This document shows positions 9,874-19,154 of a stretch of DNA of 64,000 nucleotides, in pieces. The notes beneath the pieces were generated by a model. The model was not told the origin of the DNA, made no database searches, and worked only from the letters and a program-made list of their open reading frames with translations. Position 1 is the first letter of the stretch. Each line of letters begins with the position of its first letter. Position numbers and translations under genes: made by a program. This DNA comes from a bacterium (GTDB lineage Bacteria; Patescibacteriota; Gracilibacteria; JAHISY01): NCBI GenBank assembly GCA_021779375.1, contig JAJYAT010000004.1:1-64000 (forward strand), in the 5' to 3' direction.

Positions 9874-11760
9874 TCAAATCTGAATCGTGTAAGGCAGAAT
9901 CAGCGGTTCGCGATCAATTCTTTGGCGGATGAATTTCGCGACGGCGCGGGAGACTTCTTTGCGCACTTCTTTGTAATCTTTGCCGGCGACTTCTTCGTAG
10001 GCTTTCATCGCGACTTTCTTCGTTTCCTCGACGATCGCACTTGACTCTTTCATATAGACGAATCCGCGCGAGATGATGTCGGGCGCGCCGACGAGTTTGC
10101 CGGATTGCGCGTAGGCCTTGAAGACGATGGCGACGATGCCATTTTCACTCATGATTTGGCGTTCACGCAGGACGGACGCGCCGATGTCACCGACACCGAG
10201 TCCGTCGATTAGGATATTATTGACGCGCACTTTCGATTTCGATTTGCGCACGATATTGTTCGGTGCGAGTTCGAGGATGTCGCCGTTGTCGAGTAGCAAG
10301 ATATTGCCTTCGTCCATGCCGACTTTCATCGCGATGTCGCGGTGGGCGTAGCGCATGTGCAGTTCGCCGTGGACGGGGACGAGGAATTTTGGTTTGAGGA
10401 GCGAGTGCATCAATTTCAAATCTTCGGCACTCGCGTGACCGGAAGTGTGGACGTCGAGATTTTTATTCGTGATTACGCGCGCACCGAGTCGCAGCAAATT
10501 ATTCGTCACGGCGACGACAGCGCGTTCATTGCCGATGATTGGCGTCGAACTGAAAATCACCGTGTCGCCTTCTTTCACTTGAATCGTCTGGTGCTCGCCG
10601 AGCGCGATACGTGTCAGCGCGGAGAGTTCTTCGCCCTGGCTGCCCGTGCAGAGAATCATGACTTTGTTCGGCGCGAGCTCGTTGATTTTTACGCCCTTTT
10701 TTAAGGGTCGAATAAGTCCCTGCGGTGCTTTGAGGTAGCCGAGACTTTCTGCCATTTCGAGATTCGCGATCATCGAGCGACCACTCACGAAGACTTTGCG
10801 ACCACTGCGATTCGCCGCATTCACGATGTGCTGGATGCGTCCGATGAGACTCGAAAAAGTTGCGAGAATCACGCGACCCTTCGCTTCCGTGATGGTCTTC
10901 GCGATATTTTCGTTCACGATTTTTTCAGAAATGGTGTAGCCGGGTTTCTCGGCATTCGTCGAATCGGCGAAAGCGAGCAAGACGCCGCGACGACCGATTT
11001 CTGCAATCTTTCCGAAGTCGCATTTCAGTCCGTCGGACGGCGTGAAGTCAAATTTGAAATCGCCCGTATGCACGATTGTGCCGACTGGCGTGTTGAGGCA
11101 GATGCCGACGCCGTCAGGGATGGAGTGATTCACGCGAAAAAATTCCGCTGAGAAATGTTTGCCGAGTTGGATTTTTTCAATCGCCGGATTTTTGATTTCG
11201 ATGAATTTTGTTTTCGCAGTGAGCCCGTATTCGTCCAATCTTTTTTTCACCAAACCGAGCGTGAGCGGCGTACCGATCAGCGGCGGGAAATTTAATTTCG
11301 GCAAAATGTGTTGCAGCGCGCCGATGTGGTCGAGATGACCATGTGTCAATAAGATTCCGCGAATGCGGTTAGTTTTGTCTTCTAGAAATTTCACATCGGG
11401 AATCACATAGTCCACGCCAAACATATCCATCTCCGGGAATTGCAGACCGCAGTCGATGATGACGATATCTTCTTTGTAAAAAATCGCTGACATGTTGCGT
11501 CCGACTTCTTCCTGTCCGCCGAGCGGGATGACGCGCACTTTTTCATCAAAAGTCTCTGCCTGAGGAGCAGGTGAATTTTTCGGCTGAATGTGTGCGTGCG
11601 GTTTCGGGTGTGGAGCCTGAGGATGAGCGGGAGTTTTTTTGTGAAACTTTTTTTGTGTTGGAAATTTTTTGTGAGTGTGAGGTGGTGGCGGGGAAGGTTG
11701 TGATGGTTGCGCCGCGTCACCGATGTTTTTGTTCAACCAGGTATCCAATTTGTCGTTCAT
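9874..11760 (-). CDS. rnj: ribonuclease J with His/Pro/Lys-rich N-terminal extension
   Basis: LTHGHLDHIGALQHILPKL, HTGDFKFD, SGHASAEDLKLM, PVHGELHMRYAH. Confidence 0.94.
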   Translation of the reverse strand: MNDKLDTWLNKNIGDAAQPSQPSPPPPHTHKKFPTQKKFHKKTPAHPQAPHPKPHAHIQPKNSPAPQAETFDEKVRVIPLGGQEEVGRNMSAIFYKEDIVIIDCGLQFPEMDMFGVDYVIPDVKFLEDKTNRIRGILLTHGHLDHIGALQHILPKLNFPPLIGTPLTLGLVKKRLDEYGLTAKTKFIEIKNPAIEKIQLGKHFSAEFFRVNHSIPDGVGICLNTPVGTIVHTGDFKFDFTPSDGLKCDFGKIAEIGRRGVLLAFADSTNAEKPGYTISEKIVNENIAKTITEAKGRVILATFSSLIGRIQHIVNAANRSGRKVFVSGRSMIANLEMAESLGYLKAPQGLIRPLKKGVKINELAPNKVMILCTGSQGEELSALTRIALGEHQTIQVKEGDTVIFSSTPIIGNERAVVAVTNNLLRLGARVITNKNLDVHTSGHASAEDLKLMHSLLKPKFLVPVHGELHMRYAHRDIAMKVGMDEGNILLLDNGDILELAPNNIVRKSKSKVRVNNILIDGLGVGDIGASVLRERQIMSENGIVAIVFKAYAQSGKLVGAPDIISRGFVYMKESSAIVEETKKVAMKAYEEVAGKDYKEVRKEVSRAVAKFIRQRIDREPLILPYTIQI

Positions 11761-11960
11761 AAATTTTTGTTAATTATTAAGAGCTTTTAGTTTAAGCTTT
11801 TTATAATTTAAAAGCAAATCTATTTTTATGAAACTTTAATCTGGCTTACGTAAGCGAGATTATCAGATTGAAAATAACAGTTCATTTAATCAGAAATTAG
11901 AATAATTTGACTTTATTTAATTTTTAATTTAAAATCAAAACAACTTCTAGTCATTATTTT

Positions 11961-12248
11961 ATGTGTCCTACGGATCATGAAAAAGCGAAAGGGGAACAAA
12001 CAGCTAGACTTGCCGAGAAAATTAAGGAACGGGACTTGGCAAGGCGAGCGCAGTCACGCGATTTGGTGAACGCTGTTTGGGAAAATAAAAAGAAACAAAT
12101 AGCGCGGGAATTAATCAAGCTAAAAGAAAGGCTTGATTCGGGTGCTATTTCTGAAGGCCGCTACAATGATTTAAAATCATTCTATGAAAGATCACTGGGA
12201 AGGATGCAAACACTTGCCGAAAAGCGTTTGTCGGAAATTGACGGTTAG
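11961..12248 (+). CDS. small charged hypothetical protein (SHOCT-like C-terminus?)
   Basis: 95 codons; LKERLDSGAISEGRYNDLKSFYE. Confidence 0.5.
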   Translation: MCPTDHEKAKGEQTARLAEKIKERDLARRAQSRDLVNAVWENKKKQIARELIKLKERLDSGAISEGRYNDLKSFYERSLGRMQTLAEKRLSEIDG

Positions 12249-12287
12249 TAGCACGGTGAGCAGTTTGGAATTATTTTAAGGCTCTCT

Positions 12288-13406
12288 TCACCGAATGTTT
12301 ACGCCAGCCTCAGTCGCTAATTTTTCAAACAGCTCTTTCTCTTTGCGCGATAATTTCTTCGGAATCTCGACCAAAATTTTCACGAGGTGGTCGCCGCGCT
12401 CGCTGGAATTTAATTTCGGTGCACCGTAATTTTTGATTTTGAAATTCGTGTGCGATTGCGTGCCAGCCGGGATTTTTAGCTTCACATTGCCGTGGACAGT
12501 CTTGACCGCGATTTCATTGCCGAGTGTCGCTTCGATGAAATTAATTTTTTGCGTCGAAAAAATATCTGCGCTGCGCCGCTCGAATTCACGCGACGGCTCG
12601 ACTGTGATTTGCAGGAAGAGGTCGCCGGCTTGACCGCCTTTCGCGCCAGCTTCGCCCTGACCGGCGAGTCGGATGACGGCACCATTCTCCACGCCTGCCG
12701 GGATTTTCACTTTCAATTTTTCCATTTTGCGCGCGCGACCGGTGCCGTGACAGACGCTACATTTTTTCTCAAAAGTTTTGCCTTCACCTTCGCAATCGGG
12801 GCAGACCGCGCGGTGCTGCATCGCGCCGAAGACCGTCTGTCGGACAGTCGTCACTTCACCGGTGCCGTGGCAGGTTTTGCATTCTGCGATTTTCGCACCT
12901 GGTTCGCCGCCGGTTCCGTCGCAGTGTTCGCACTGCGCGAGTCGGTCTGCCCGGAATTCTGCTGTTGTGCCGAAGATTGCTTCCTCGAATTTTATTTTCA
13001 AACGCAATTCCAAATTCGCGCCACGGGCAGGACCGCGGGATTTCGCCCCGCCGCCTCCACCGCCGAAAAATGTTTCGAAAATATCGCCGATGCCGCCGCC
13101 TTCGAAATTGAATCCGCCCCCGGAAAAATCAAAACCGCCCGCATTGAATCCGCCCGCGCCGCCTCCACCATTGCCTCCACCGAAATTCGCGCTGCTGCCG
13201 AAGCGATCGTAGTTGGCGCGTTTTTGCTTATCGCCGAGAGTTTCGTAAGCTTCTGAAATTTCTTTGAATTTTGCCTCCGCCTCTTTCTTGTCGCCGGTGG
13301 CTTGGTCCGGATGGTATTTGCGCGCGGCGCTGCGAAAAGCTTTCTTGATTTCCGCTTCGCTTGCGTTTTTTTCTACGCCGAGAATTTTGTAAAAATCTTT
13401 TGCCAT
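12288..13406 (-). CDS. dnaJ: chaperone DnaJ
   Basis: MAKDFYKILGVEKNASEAEIKKAFRSAARKYHPD; four CxxCxGxG-type zinc motifs. Confidence 0.96.
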   Translation of the reverse strand: MAKDFYKILGVEKNASEAEIKKAFRSAARKYHPDQATGDKKEAEAKFKEISEAYETLGDKQKRANYDRFGSSANFGGGNGGGGAGGFNAGGFDFSGGGFNFEGGGIGDIFETFFGGGGGGAKSRGPARGANLELRLKIKFEEAIFGTTAEFRADRLAQCEHCDGTGGEPGAKIAECKTCHGTGEVTTVRQTVFGAMQHRAVCPDCEGEGKTFEKKCSVCHGTGRARKMEKLKVKIPAGVENGAVIRLAGQGEAGAKGGQAGDLFLQITVEPSREFERRSADIFSTQKINFIEATLGNEIAVKTVHGNVKLKIPAGTQSHTNFKIKNYGAPKLNSSERGDHLVKILVEIPKKLSRKEKELFEKLATEAGVNIR

Positions 13407-13455
13407 AATTTGAACTGAGAGATTTTAGCAAAAATTTACTGTTTTTTTTGTGTCA

Positions 13456-13600
13456 CTATTTGTTGTTCCCGCGAAAACGGGAAACCAAAAGACTTATCCC
13501 GCCACGAAGTGACTCCTTCGGGGTGTAGGCGGGAAACCAAACAGCCTCGCGCTTTTTTATTTTGGTCCCCTGCCTGCGCAGGGGTGACAAATCGCAGACC
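13456..13600. repeat. cluster of palindromic intergenic repeats (TTCCCGCGAAAACGGGAA, TCCCGCC...GGCGGGA, CCCCTGCCTGCGCAGGGG)
   Basis: Three consecutive dyad-symmetric units in a non-coding gap. Confidence 0.6.
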
Positions 13601-13800
13601 AGACTTTGACAAAAAACAAAAGCAGGTCTTGACAAAATAGAGAGAGAGAGTTAGAGTTATCTCCTTTCTTTATTTTTTGTCCTTTGAAATCGCGGTTTTG
13701 TTGAGGTCTTCCAGTGATTTGTGGGAATCGCTGTTTTTATAAACTGGCTAACTCCAATTGCTGGAGTCGCCTCAACAACCAAGGAAGGAGGAAGAAAATT

Positions 13801-14055
13801 ATGGAGCCGTTCACTAAGTTTATTTTATTGGTCGTTTCGGTCGCTTATTTTAGGACCGGAGTTTGGTGGTCGGGTATTACAGATCCGACCAAAATTTTTT
13901 TAGCACTAGGGATGGTTTTTGTGATCCCCGGACTCTTGTTTGCTGGTTTCTTCCTTCGCGAGAAGGATAAACCGGGGGACGGTCGGTTGATATTTTCCGG
14001 CTGTTTGTTTCTGATCAATTTTTTGATTGGGGCGGGAGTTGGCGGCTTTTTTTAG
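13801..14055 (+). CDS. small multi-spanning membrane protein
   Basis: ATG preceded by GGAAGGAGG SD; MEPFTKFILLVVSVAYFRTGVWWSG...LINFLIGAGVGGFF. Confidence 0.6.
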   Translation: MEPFTKFILLVVSVAYFRTGVWWSGITDPTKIFLALGMVFVIPGLLFAGFFLREKDKPGDGRLIFSGCLFLINFLIGAGVGGFF

Positions 14056-14089
14056 TCGCCGCCTCAACAATCAACGAAAGGAGGAAATC

Positions 14090-14398
14090 GTGACCTATTT
14101 AAAGATTGGAGCAACGATTTTTATCGTTGCTGTCGCCATTGCGGCGACAATCGCTATCGCTATCGACCGGCGTTGGCGGCGGAAGGAGATCGTTTCTCCT
14201 TTCCTGTGTCTTTTTTTAACACAGGTTTATTTCGCAGCCGGAATTTACGCGTCGGGGTTATTAAGTCCCTCGTCCAGATTTGTGGCGGGGGTGATTGTCC
14301 CCATCTTGCTGTCGTCGTTTTTCGGCACTAAGCCGCGAGTGATTGCGGTGCTGTGTCTGGTCATTTTTTTAACTGGCTTGGGGTTGGGCGGCTTTTAG
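14090..14398 (+). CDS. small multi-spanning membrane protein (tandem relative of preceding gene)
   Basis: GTG preceded by AAAGGAGG SD; ends LVIFLTGLGLGGF like the preceding gene. Confidence 0.6.
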   Translation: MTYLKIGATIFIVAVAIAATIAIAIDRRWRRKEIVSPFLCLFLTQVYFAAGIYASGLLSPSSRFVAGVIVPILLSSFFGTKPRVIAVLCLVIFLTGLGLGGF

Positions 14399-14484
14399 TC
14401 GTCGCCGGGGGGAAGTCGCCATTCGCGCAGCTTTCTCTCGGCGGCTTTTCTTCATGTTTTGATTTTTTTGTTAAAATTCCGCAG

Positions 14485-15555
14485 ATGGAAAAAATTCTCA
14501 CGCTCGTAGACGGCTCGACGATTTCGGGCGAAAGTTTTGGCGCAGACACGACTGCGGCGGGAGAGGTTGTTTTCGCGACAGGGATGGTCGGTTATCCTGA
14601 GAGCTTCACGGATCCGAGTTTCACCGGGCAGATTCTAGTTTTGACTTATCCGCTCGTCGGTAATTACGGTGTGCCGGAGCATGGAACATGGAGCATGAAA
14701 CATGGAACAAAAGTTTTGGAAAATTTCGAAAGCGAGAAAATCCAAATCGCCGGGCTGATTGTTTCCGAGTATTCCGAAAAATACTCACACCACGCCGCGA
14801 AAGAAAGCTTAGCTGCTTGGTTGCAGCGTGAGGGAATTCCTGCCATCACGGGCGTGGACACACGCGCGCTGACTCAAAAATTGCGCGATCATGGCACAAT
14901 CTTGGGTGAGCTGGCGAATGTGAAAAAAACGGACAAGAAATTTTACGATCCGAACAAAGAGCATTTAGTCGCGCGTGTCTCGCCGACCAAGCCGCAGTTT
15001 TTCCAAAACGGCAAAAAGACAGTCGCGATTCTCGACTGCGGGATGAAGCTCAATATTCTCCGCAACTTTCTCGACCGCGGCGTATCGGTTTGGCATTTAC
15101 CGCACGATGCTGATTTGTCCAAATACGAATTCGACGGACTCTTCATCTCGAATGGCCCAGGCGATCCGGTCTTCGCTCGTGAAGCGATCGAGTCGATTCG
15201 CCGGGAATTGAAAAACAACAAACCGATTTTCGGAATCTGTCTCGGTAACCAATTGCTCGCACTGGCAGCCGGGATGACGACCGAAAAATTGCCCTACGGT
15301 CATCGCTCGCAGAATCAGCCCGTGCGAGAGCTTGCGACTGGCAAATGTTTCGTCACTTCGCAAAATCACGGTTTTACCGTTTCGCGCCAGATGAAAGACG
15401 GCTTCGAAGTCGCTTTCGAAAATATCAACGACGGCTCGGTCGAAGGTCTACGGCACAAAACCAAACCATTTTTCTCCGTCCAATTTCACCCTGAGGCGAC
15501 GCCGGGACCGACCGACGCAGAATATCTTTTCGATGAATTCGTCGCGAAGCTGTAA
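14485..15555 (+). CDS. carA: carbamoyl-phosphate synthase small subunit
   Basis: LVDGSTISGESFGA, GMVGYPESFTDPSFTGQILVLTYPLVGNYGVP, GLFISNGPGDP, FGICLGNQLLALA, FSVQFHPEATPGP. The upstream ORF extension is not part of the protein. Confidence 0.93.
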   Translation: MEKILTLVDGSTISGESFGADTTAAGEVVFATGMVGYPESFTDPSFTGQILVLTYPLVGNYGVPEHGTWSMKHGTKVLENFESEKIQIAGLIVSEYSEKYSHHAAKESLAAWLQREGIPAITGVDTRALTQKLRDHGTILGELANVKKTDKKFYDPNKEHLVARVSPTKPQFFQNGKKTVAILDCGMKLNILRNFLDRGVSVWHLPHDADLSKYEFDGLFISNGPGDPVFAREAIESIRRELKNNKPIFGICLGNQLLALAAGMTTEKLPYGHRSQNQPVRELATGKCFVTSQNHGFTVSRQMKDGFEVAFENINDGSVEGLRHKTKPFFSVQFHPEATPGPTDAEYLFDEFVAKL

Positions 15556-15564
15556 AATTCTGAA

Positions 15565-16440
15565 GTGCAAGATTTGACTAATCTCGTTGGCGACACGCCG
15601 CTTTTCGAAGTTGAGAAAAATATTTTTGCGAAGCTCGAATTTCGTAATCCGGCTGGCTCGGTGAAAGATCGTCCGGCGGCGGCGATGATTGCAGCTGCGG
15701 AAAAATCGGGTGAGCTGAAAGCGGGTGGACTAATCGTCGAGCCGACCAGTGGTAACACCGGTATCGCGCTCGCGGCGATCGGCGCAGCGAAAAATTATCG
15801 CGTGAAATTAGTCATGCCGGAAAGTATGTCGCTCGAACGGCGCAAAATTTTAATCGCGCTCGGCGCGGAATTGATTCTCACTCCGGCGGCGGGCGGGATG
15901 GTCGCGGCGATTACAGAGGCAGAAAAAATCGCTAAAAATGAAAACGGTTGGATGCCAAACCAATTCGAAAATCCTGCCAATCCGGCGAGTCATTTCGCGA
16001 CGACCGGTCCGGAAATTTTTCGTGAGTTGCCTGACATTCAAATTTTCGTCGCGGGAGTCGGGACGGGCGGTACTATTTCAGGTGTGGGTCGCTTTCTCAA
16101 ATCGCAAAATTCCGAAATTAAAATCGTCGCGGTCGAGCCGAGCGAGTCGGCGGTTTTGTCTGGCGGACAAAAAGGTCCGCACAAAATTCAGGGTATCGGT
16201 GCGGGGTTCATTCCCAAAAATTTCGACCAGAGTGTCGTGGATGAAATTCTTCCAATCGCCTCCGAGCTCGCTTTGACTGCGGCGCGTGAGCTCGCGGAAA
16301 AAGGTTTGTTTGTCGGGATTTCGTCGGGCGCCAATTTCGCGGCAGCGCGAATTTTGTCTCAAAAATATCCTGGACAAAAGATTGCGACCATTTTTCCCGA
16401 CGGCGGCGAGCGCTATCTCTCGACCGAACTTTTCCGCTAA
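15565..16440 (+). CDS. cysteine synthase / PLP-dependent beta-replacing enzyme
   Basis: AKLEFRNPAGSVKDRPAAAMI (PLP Lys), EPTSGNTGIALA, GVGTGGTISGVGRFL; GTG start. Confidence 0.9.
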   Translation: MQDLTNLVGDTPLFEVEKNIFAKLEFRNPAGSVKDRPAAAMIAAAEKSGELKAGGLIVEPTSGNTGIALAAIGAAKNYRVKLVMPESMSLERRKILIALGAELILTPAAGGMVAAITEAEKIAKNENGWMPNQFENPANPASHFATTGPEIFRELPDIQIFVAGVGTGGTISGVGRFLKSQNSEIKIVAVEPSESAVLSGGQKGPHKIQGIGAGFIPKNFDQSVVDEILPIASELALTAARELAEKGLFVGISSGANFAAARILSQKYPGQKIATIFPDGGERYLSTELFR

Positions 16441-16449
16441 AATTCCGGC

Positions 16450-17673
16450 GTGAATAAAAAAGCTTATTTCGGCGAGTTTGGTGGCGCGTTTGTGCCGGAA
16501 GTTTTGCGCCCGGCTTTGACCGAGCTCACGCAAGTTTGGCAGGACGCCAAAAAAGACAAAAAGTTTTGGGCGGAATTTCATGAGCTCGCGACGACTTATT
16601 CCTGCCGTCCGACGCCGCTAACTTTCTGTGCCAACATTTCCCAAAAACTCGGCGGCGCAAAAATTTTTCTCAAGCGCGAAGATTTGAATCAAACCGGAGC
16701 GCACAAATTTAACAATGTCCTCGGTCAGGCTTTGCTCGCGAAAAGACTGGGCAAAAAAAGATTGATTGCCGAGACGGGTGCCGGACAGCACGGTGTCGCG
16801 ACGGCGACGATTGCCGCCAAGTTCGGTTTCGAGTGTACGATTTTCATGGGCGCGGTCGATGTCGCGCGGCAGCGCCCGAATGTTTTTTGGATGGAAAAAT
16901 TGGGCGCAAAAGTTATTCCGGTCGAGTCAGGAACGCGCCGACTGAAAGATGCGGTGGCTGAGGCTTACCGTGATTGGACGGGCAGTGTCGAGACGACGCA
17001 TTATCTGCTCGGGAGCGCGCTTGGTCCGGCACCATTTCCTGAGATTGTCCGCGATTTCCAATCAATCGTTGGCGCGGAAGTGCGCCAAGAATTTCTGCGC
17101 AAATTTAAAAAGCTGCCCGATTATTTAGTCGCCTGCGTCGGTGGCGGTTCAAATGCAATCGGACTTTTTCACCCATTTTTGAAAGACACGAAGGTCAAAT
17201 TGATTGGCGTCGAAGCGGGCGGGCGTTCCAAAAAACTTGGCGAAAACGCTGTTCGTTTGGGCATGCAACCGCACGCGCCAATCGGAGTTTTCGAGGGTTT
17301 CCGTGGAGAATTTTTACAAGACGCTTACGGCAATCTCGCGCCGACACATTCAATCTCCGCCGGGCTCGATCATCCGGGCGTCGGTCCCGAGCATTCTTTC
17401 CTCGCGCAAACCGGTCGGGCGGAATATGTCGCGGCGCATGATGCGGAGGTGCTCGCCGCAGCGCAATTTCTCATGCAAAACGAAGGCATCATTCCCGCGC
17501 TCGAGAGTTCGCACGCGCTGGCGCACGCTTTCAAAATTGCGCCGAAACTCAAAAATAAATCAATCGTCGTCAATCTGTCCGGCCGCGGCGACAAAGATAT
17601 TTTCATTTACGCGCGCGCTTTGCGCGACCAAAATTGGAAAGAATTTTTGCGGGCGGAATTTAACTCACTTTGA
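16450..17673 (+). CDS. trpB: tryptophan synthase beta chain
   Basis: YFGEFGGAFVPEVL, LKREDLNQTGAHKFNNVLGQ, AETGAGQHGVATA, VACVGGGSNAIG, NLSGRGDKD; GTG start. Confidence 0.95.
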   Translation: MNKKAYFGEFGGAFVPEVLRPALTELTQVWQDAKKDKKFWAEFHELATTYSCRPTPLTFCANISQKLGGAKIFLKREDLNQTGAHKFNNVLGQALLAKRLGKKRLIAETGAGQHGVATATIAAKFGFECTIFMGAVDVARQRPNVFWMEKLGAKVIPVESGTRRLKDAVAEAYRDWTGSVETTHYLLGSALGPAPFPEIVRDFQSIVGAEVRQEFLRKFKKLPDYLVACVGGGSNAIGLFHPFLKDTKVKLIGVEAGGRSKKLGENAVRLGMQPHAPIGVFEGFRGEFLQDAYGNLAPTHSISAGLDHPGVGPEHSFLAQTGRAEYVAAHDAEVLAAAQFLMQNEGIIPALESSHALAHAFKIAPKLKNKSIVVNLSGRGDKDIFIYARALRDQNWKEFLRAEFNSL

Positions 17674-17674
17674 A

Positions 17675-19069
17675 ATGGATTTTCCGCTCCACGTTTTTCG
17701 CGCCTATGATGTCCGTGGCATTGCGCTCGGTGATTCACTAGAAATCACACCCGAATTCGCGCGCCGGATCGGTCACGCTTTTGTGCGCGAATTAAAAATT
17801 TCCAATCCCAAATTGGCAGTCGGTCGCGACAATCGGCTGACAGGTGATGAATTAAATTCTGCGCTCGTCGCCGGACTCGTCGAGGCTGGTGCGGAAGTGC
17901 TCGACATCGGGCACGCGACTTCGCCGTATCTTTACTTCGTCGTCTGTGATCAGCAGCTCGACGGCGGAATCGTCCTGACGGCGAGCCACAATCCGAAAGA
18001 ATACAACGGCTTCAAATTAATCGCGCGCGAGGCGATGCCGCTGACTTCTGACGAGATTCAGAAGATTGGCGCGCGCGTTTGTTCAGCCGAAGACTTCGCT
18101 ATTCGTACTGATGGAAAAGTCGAAAAAGCGGATTACCAACAAGCTTATTTCGCTAAATTGAAATCGCTTGCGCCGCTCTCGCGTAAATTGAAAGTCGTGC
18201 TCGATTGTGGCAACGGCACGGCGGGCTACTTCGCACCAGAATTTTTTCGCGCGCTGGGTTGTGAAGTTGTCGAGCTGTTTTGTGAGCCGGACGGGAATTT
18301 TCCGCACCACATGCCGAATCCTGAGGACACAGAAAGTTTGAAAGACTTGCAGAAAAAAGTCGTCGAAACTTCGGCCGATCTCGGACTGGCTTTCGATGGC
18401 GACGGCGACCGACTTGGTGTCGTCGACGAGCGTGGCACGATTATTCCGGCGGATCGAATTTTGATCTTGCTCGCGCGGGATTTGCTCGCGCGTAATTCCG
18501 GAGCAGAAATTATTTTCGATGTGAAATGCACTTACGTACTTGAGCAGGAAATTAAAAAACTGGGCGGCGTCGCGCTGCGCTGGAAAACCGGGCATTCCTT
18601 CATCAAGCGCAAAATGCGCGACGATGGTGCGCTCCTCGCGGGCGAAGTTTCCGGTCATATTTTTTTCGCTGAAAATTATTTCGGCGTGGACGACGGACTG
18701 CTCGCCGCGGCAAAAGTCACGAGCATCGTCGCCAATTCAGGACACACAATTTCCGCCTTACTCTCCGATGTTCCGCAGACGCACGCGACTCCGGAAATCA
18801 AATTGCCGATTGCTGATTCGGAAAAATTCGTGACGATGCAAAAAATTGTCGCTGACTTCTCCGCTGAATTTGAAAATGCCGATACGCTGGATGGCGTGCG
18901 CGTGAGCTTCGCCGATGGCGCCTGGGGACTGGTGCGCGCGTCAAATACCTCGCCGGTTTTGACTTCGCGCTTCGAGGCAGACTCCGCGGTACGACTCACC
19001 GAAGTCAAAAATATTTTCCGCGAACGACTTGAGAAATATTCCGCGCTCGATGCGACACCGCTGAATTAG
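17675..19069 (+). CDS. phosphomannomutase/phosphoglucomutase family
   Basis: VFRAYDVRGI, TASHNPKEYNGFK, FDGDGDRLGVVDE, GEVSGHIFF, RASNTSPVLTSRFEA. Start inferred at 17675. Confidence 0.92.
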   Translation: MDFPLHVFRAYDVRGIALGDSLEITPEFARRIGHAFVRELKISNPKLAVGRDNRLTGDELNSALVAGLVEAGAEVLDIGHATSPYLYFVVCDQQLDGGIVLTASHNPKEYNGFKLIAREAMPLTSDEIQKIGARVCSAEDFAIRTDGKVEKADYQQAYFAKLKSLAPLSRKLKVVLDCGNGTAGYFAPEFFRALGCEVVELFCEPDGNFPHHMPNPEDTESLKDLQKKVVETSADLGLAFDGDGDRLGVVDERGTIIPADRILILLARDLLARNSGAEIIFDVKCTYVLEQEIKKLGGVALRWKTGHSFIKRKMRDDGALLAGEVSGHIFFAENYFGVDDGLLAAAKVTSIVANSGHTISALLSDVPQTHATPEIKLPIADSEKFVTMQKIVADFSAEFENADTLDGVRVSFADGAWGLVRASNTSPVLTSRFEADSAVRLTEVKNIFRERLEKYSALDATPLN

Positions 19070-19154
19070 ACCACGAAATTCCTTTTCAGCAAGTTAAGCT
19101 GATTGAAAAAAGGCTGTTTTTGCAGTAGAATGATTGGATTTAAAAAATAAAAAA

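Noticed and set aside
11770-11960. AT-rich intergenic region with CTTACGTAAG dyad as an ncRNA
   Set aside because: Weak structure, no recognisable family or clear promoter-terminator pair.
16450-17673. TGA recoding to Gly (genetic code 25, Gracilibacteria)
   Set aside because: TGA terminates trpB, the exonuclease fusion (GTGA overlap) and aspartokinase at family-typical lengths, and conserved proteins show no in-frame TGA.
17204-17674. Upstream extension of the phosphohexomutase ORF
   Set aside because: Out-of-frame overlap with trpB; MDFPLHVFRAYDVRG is the natural start.
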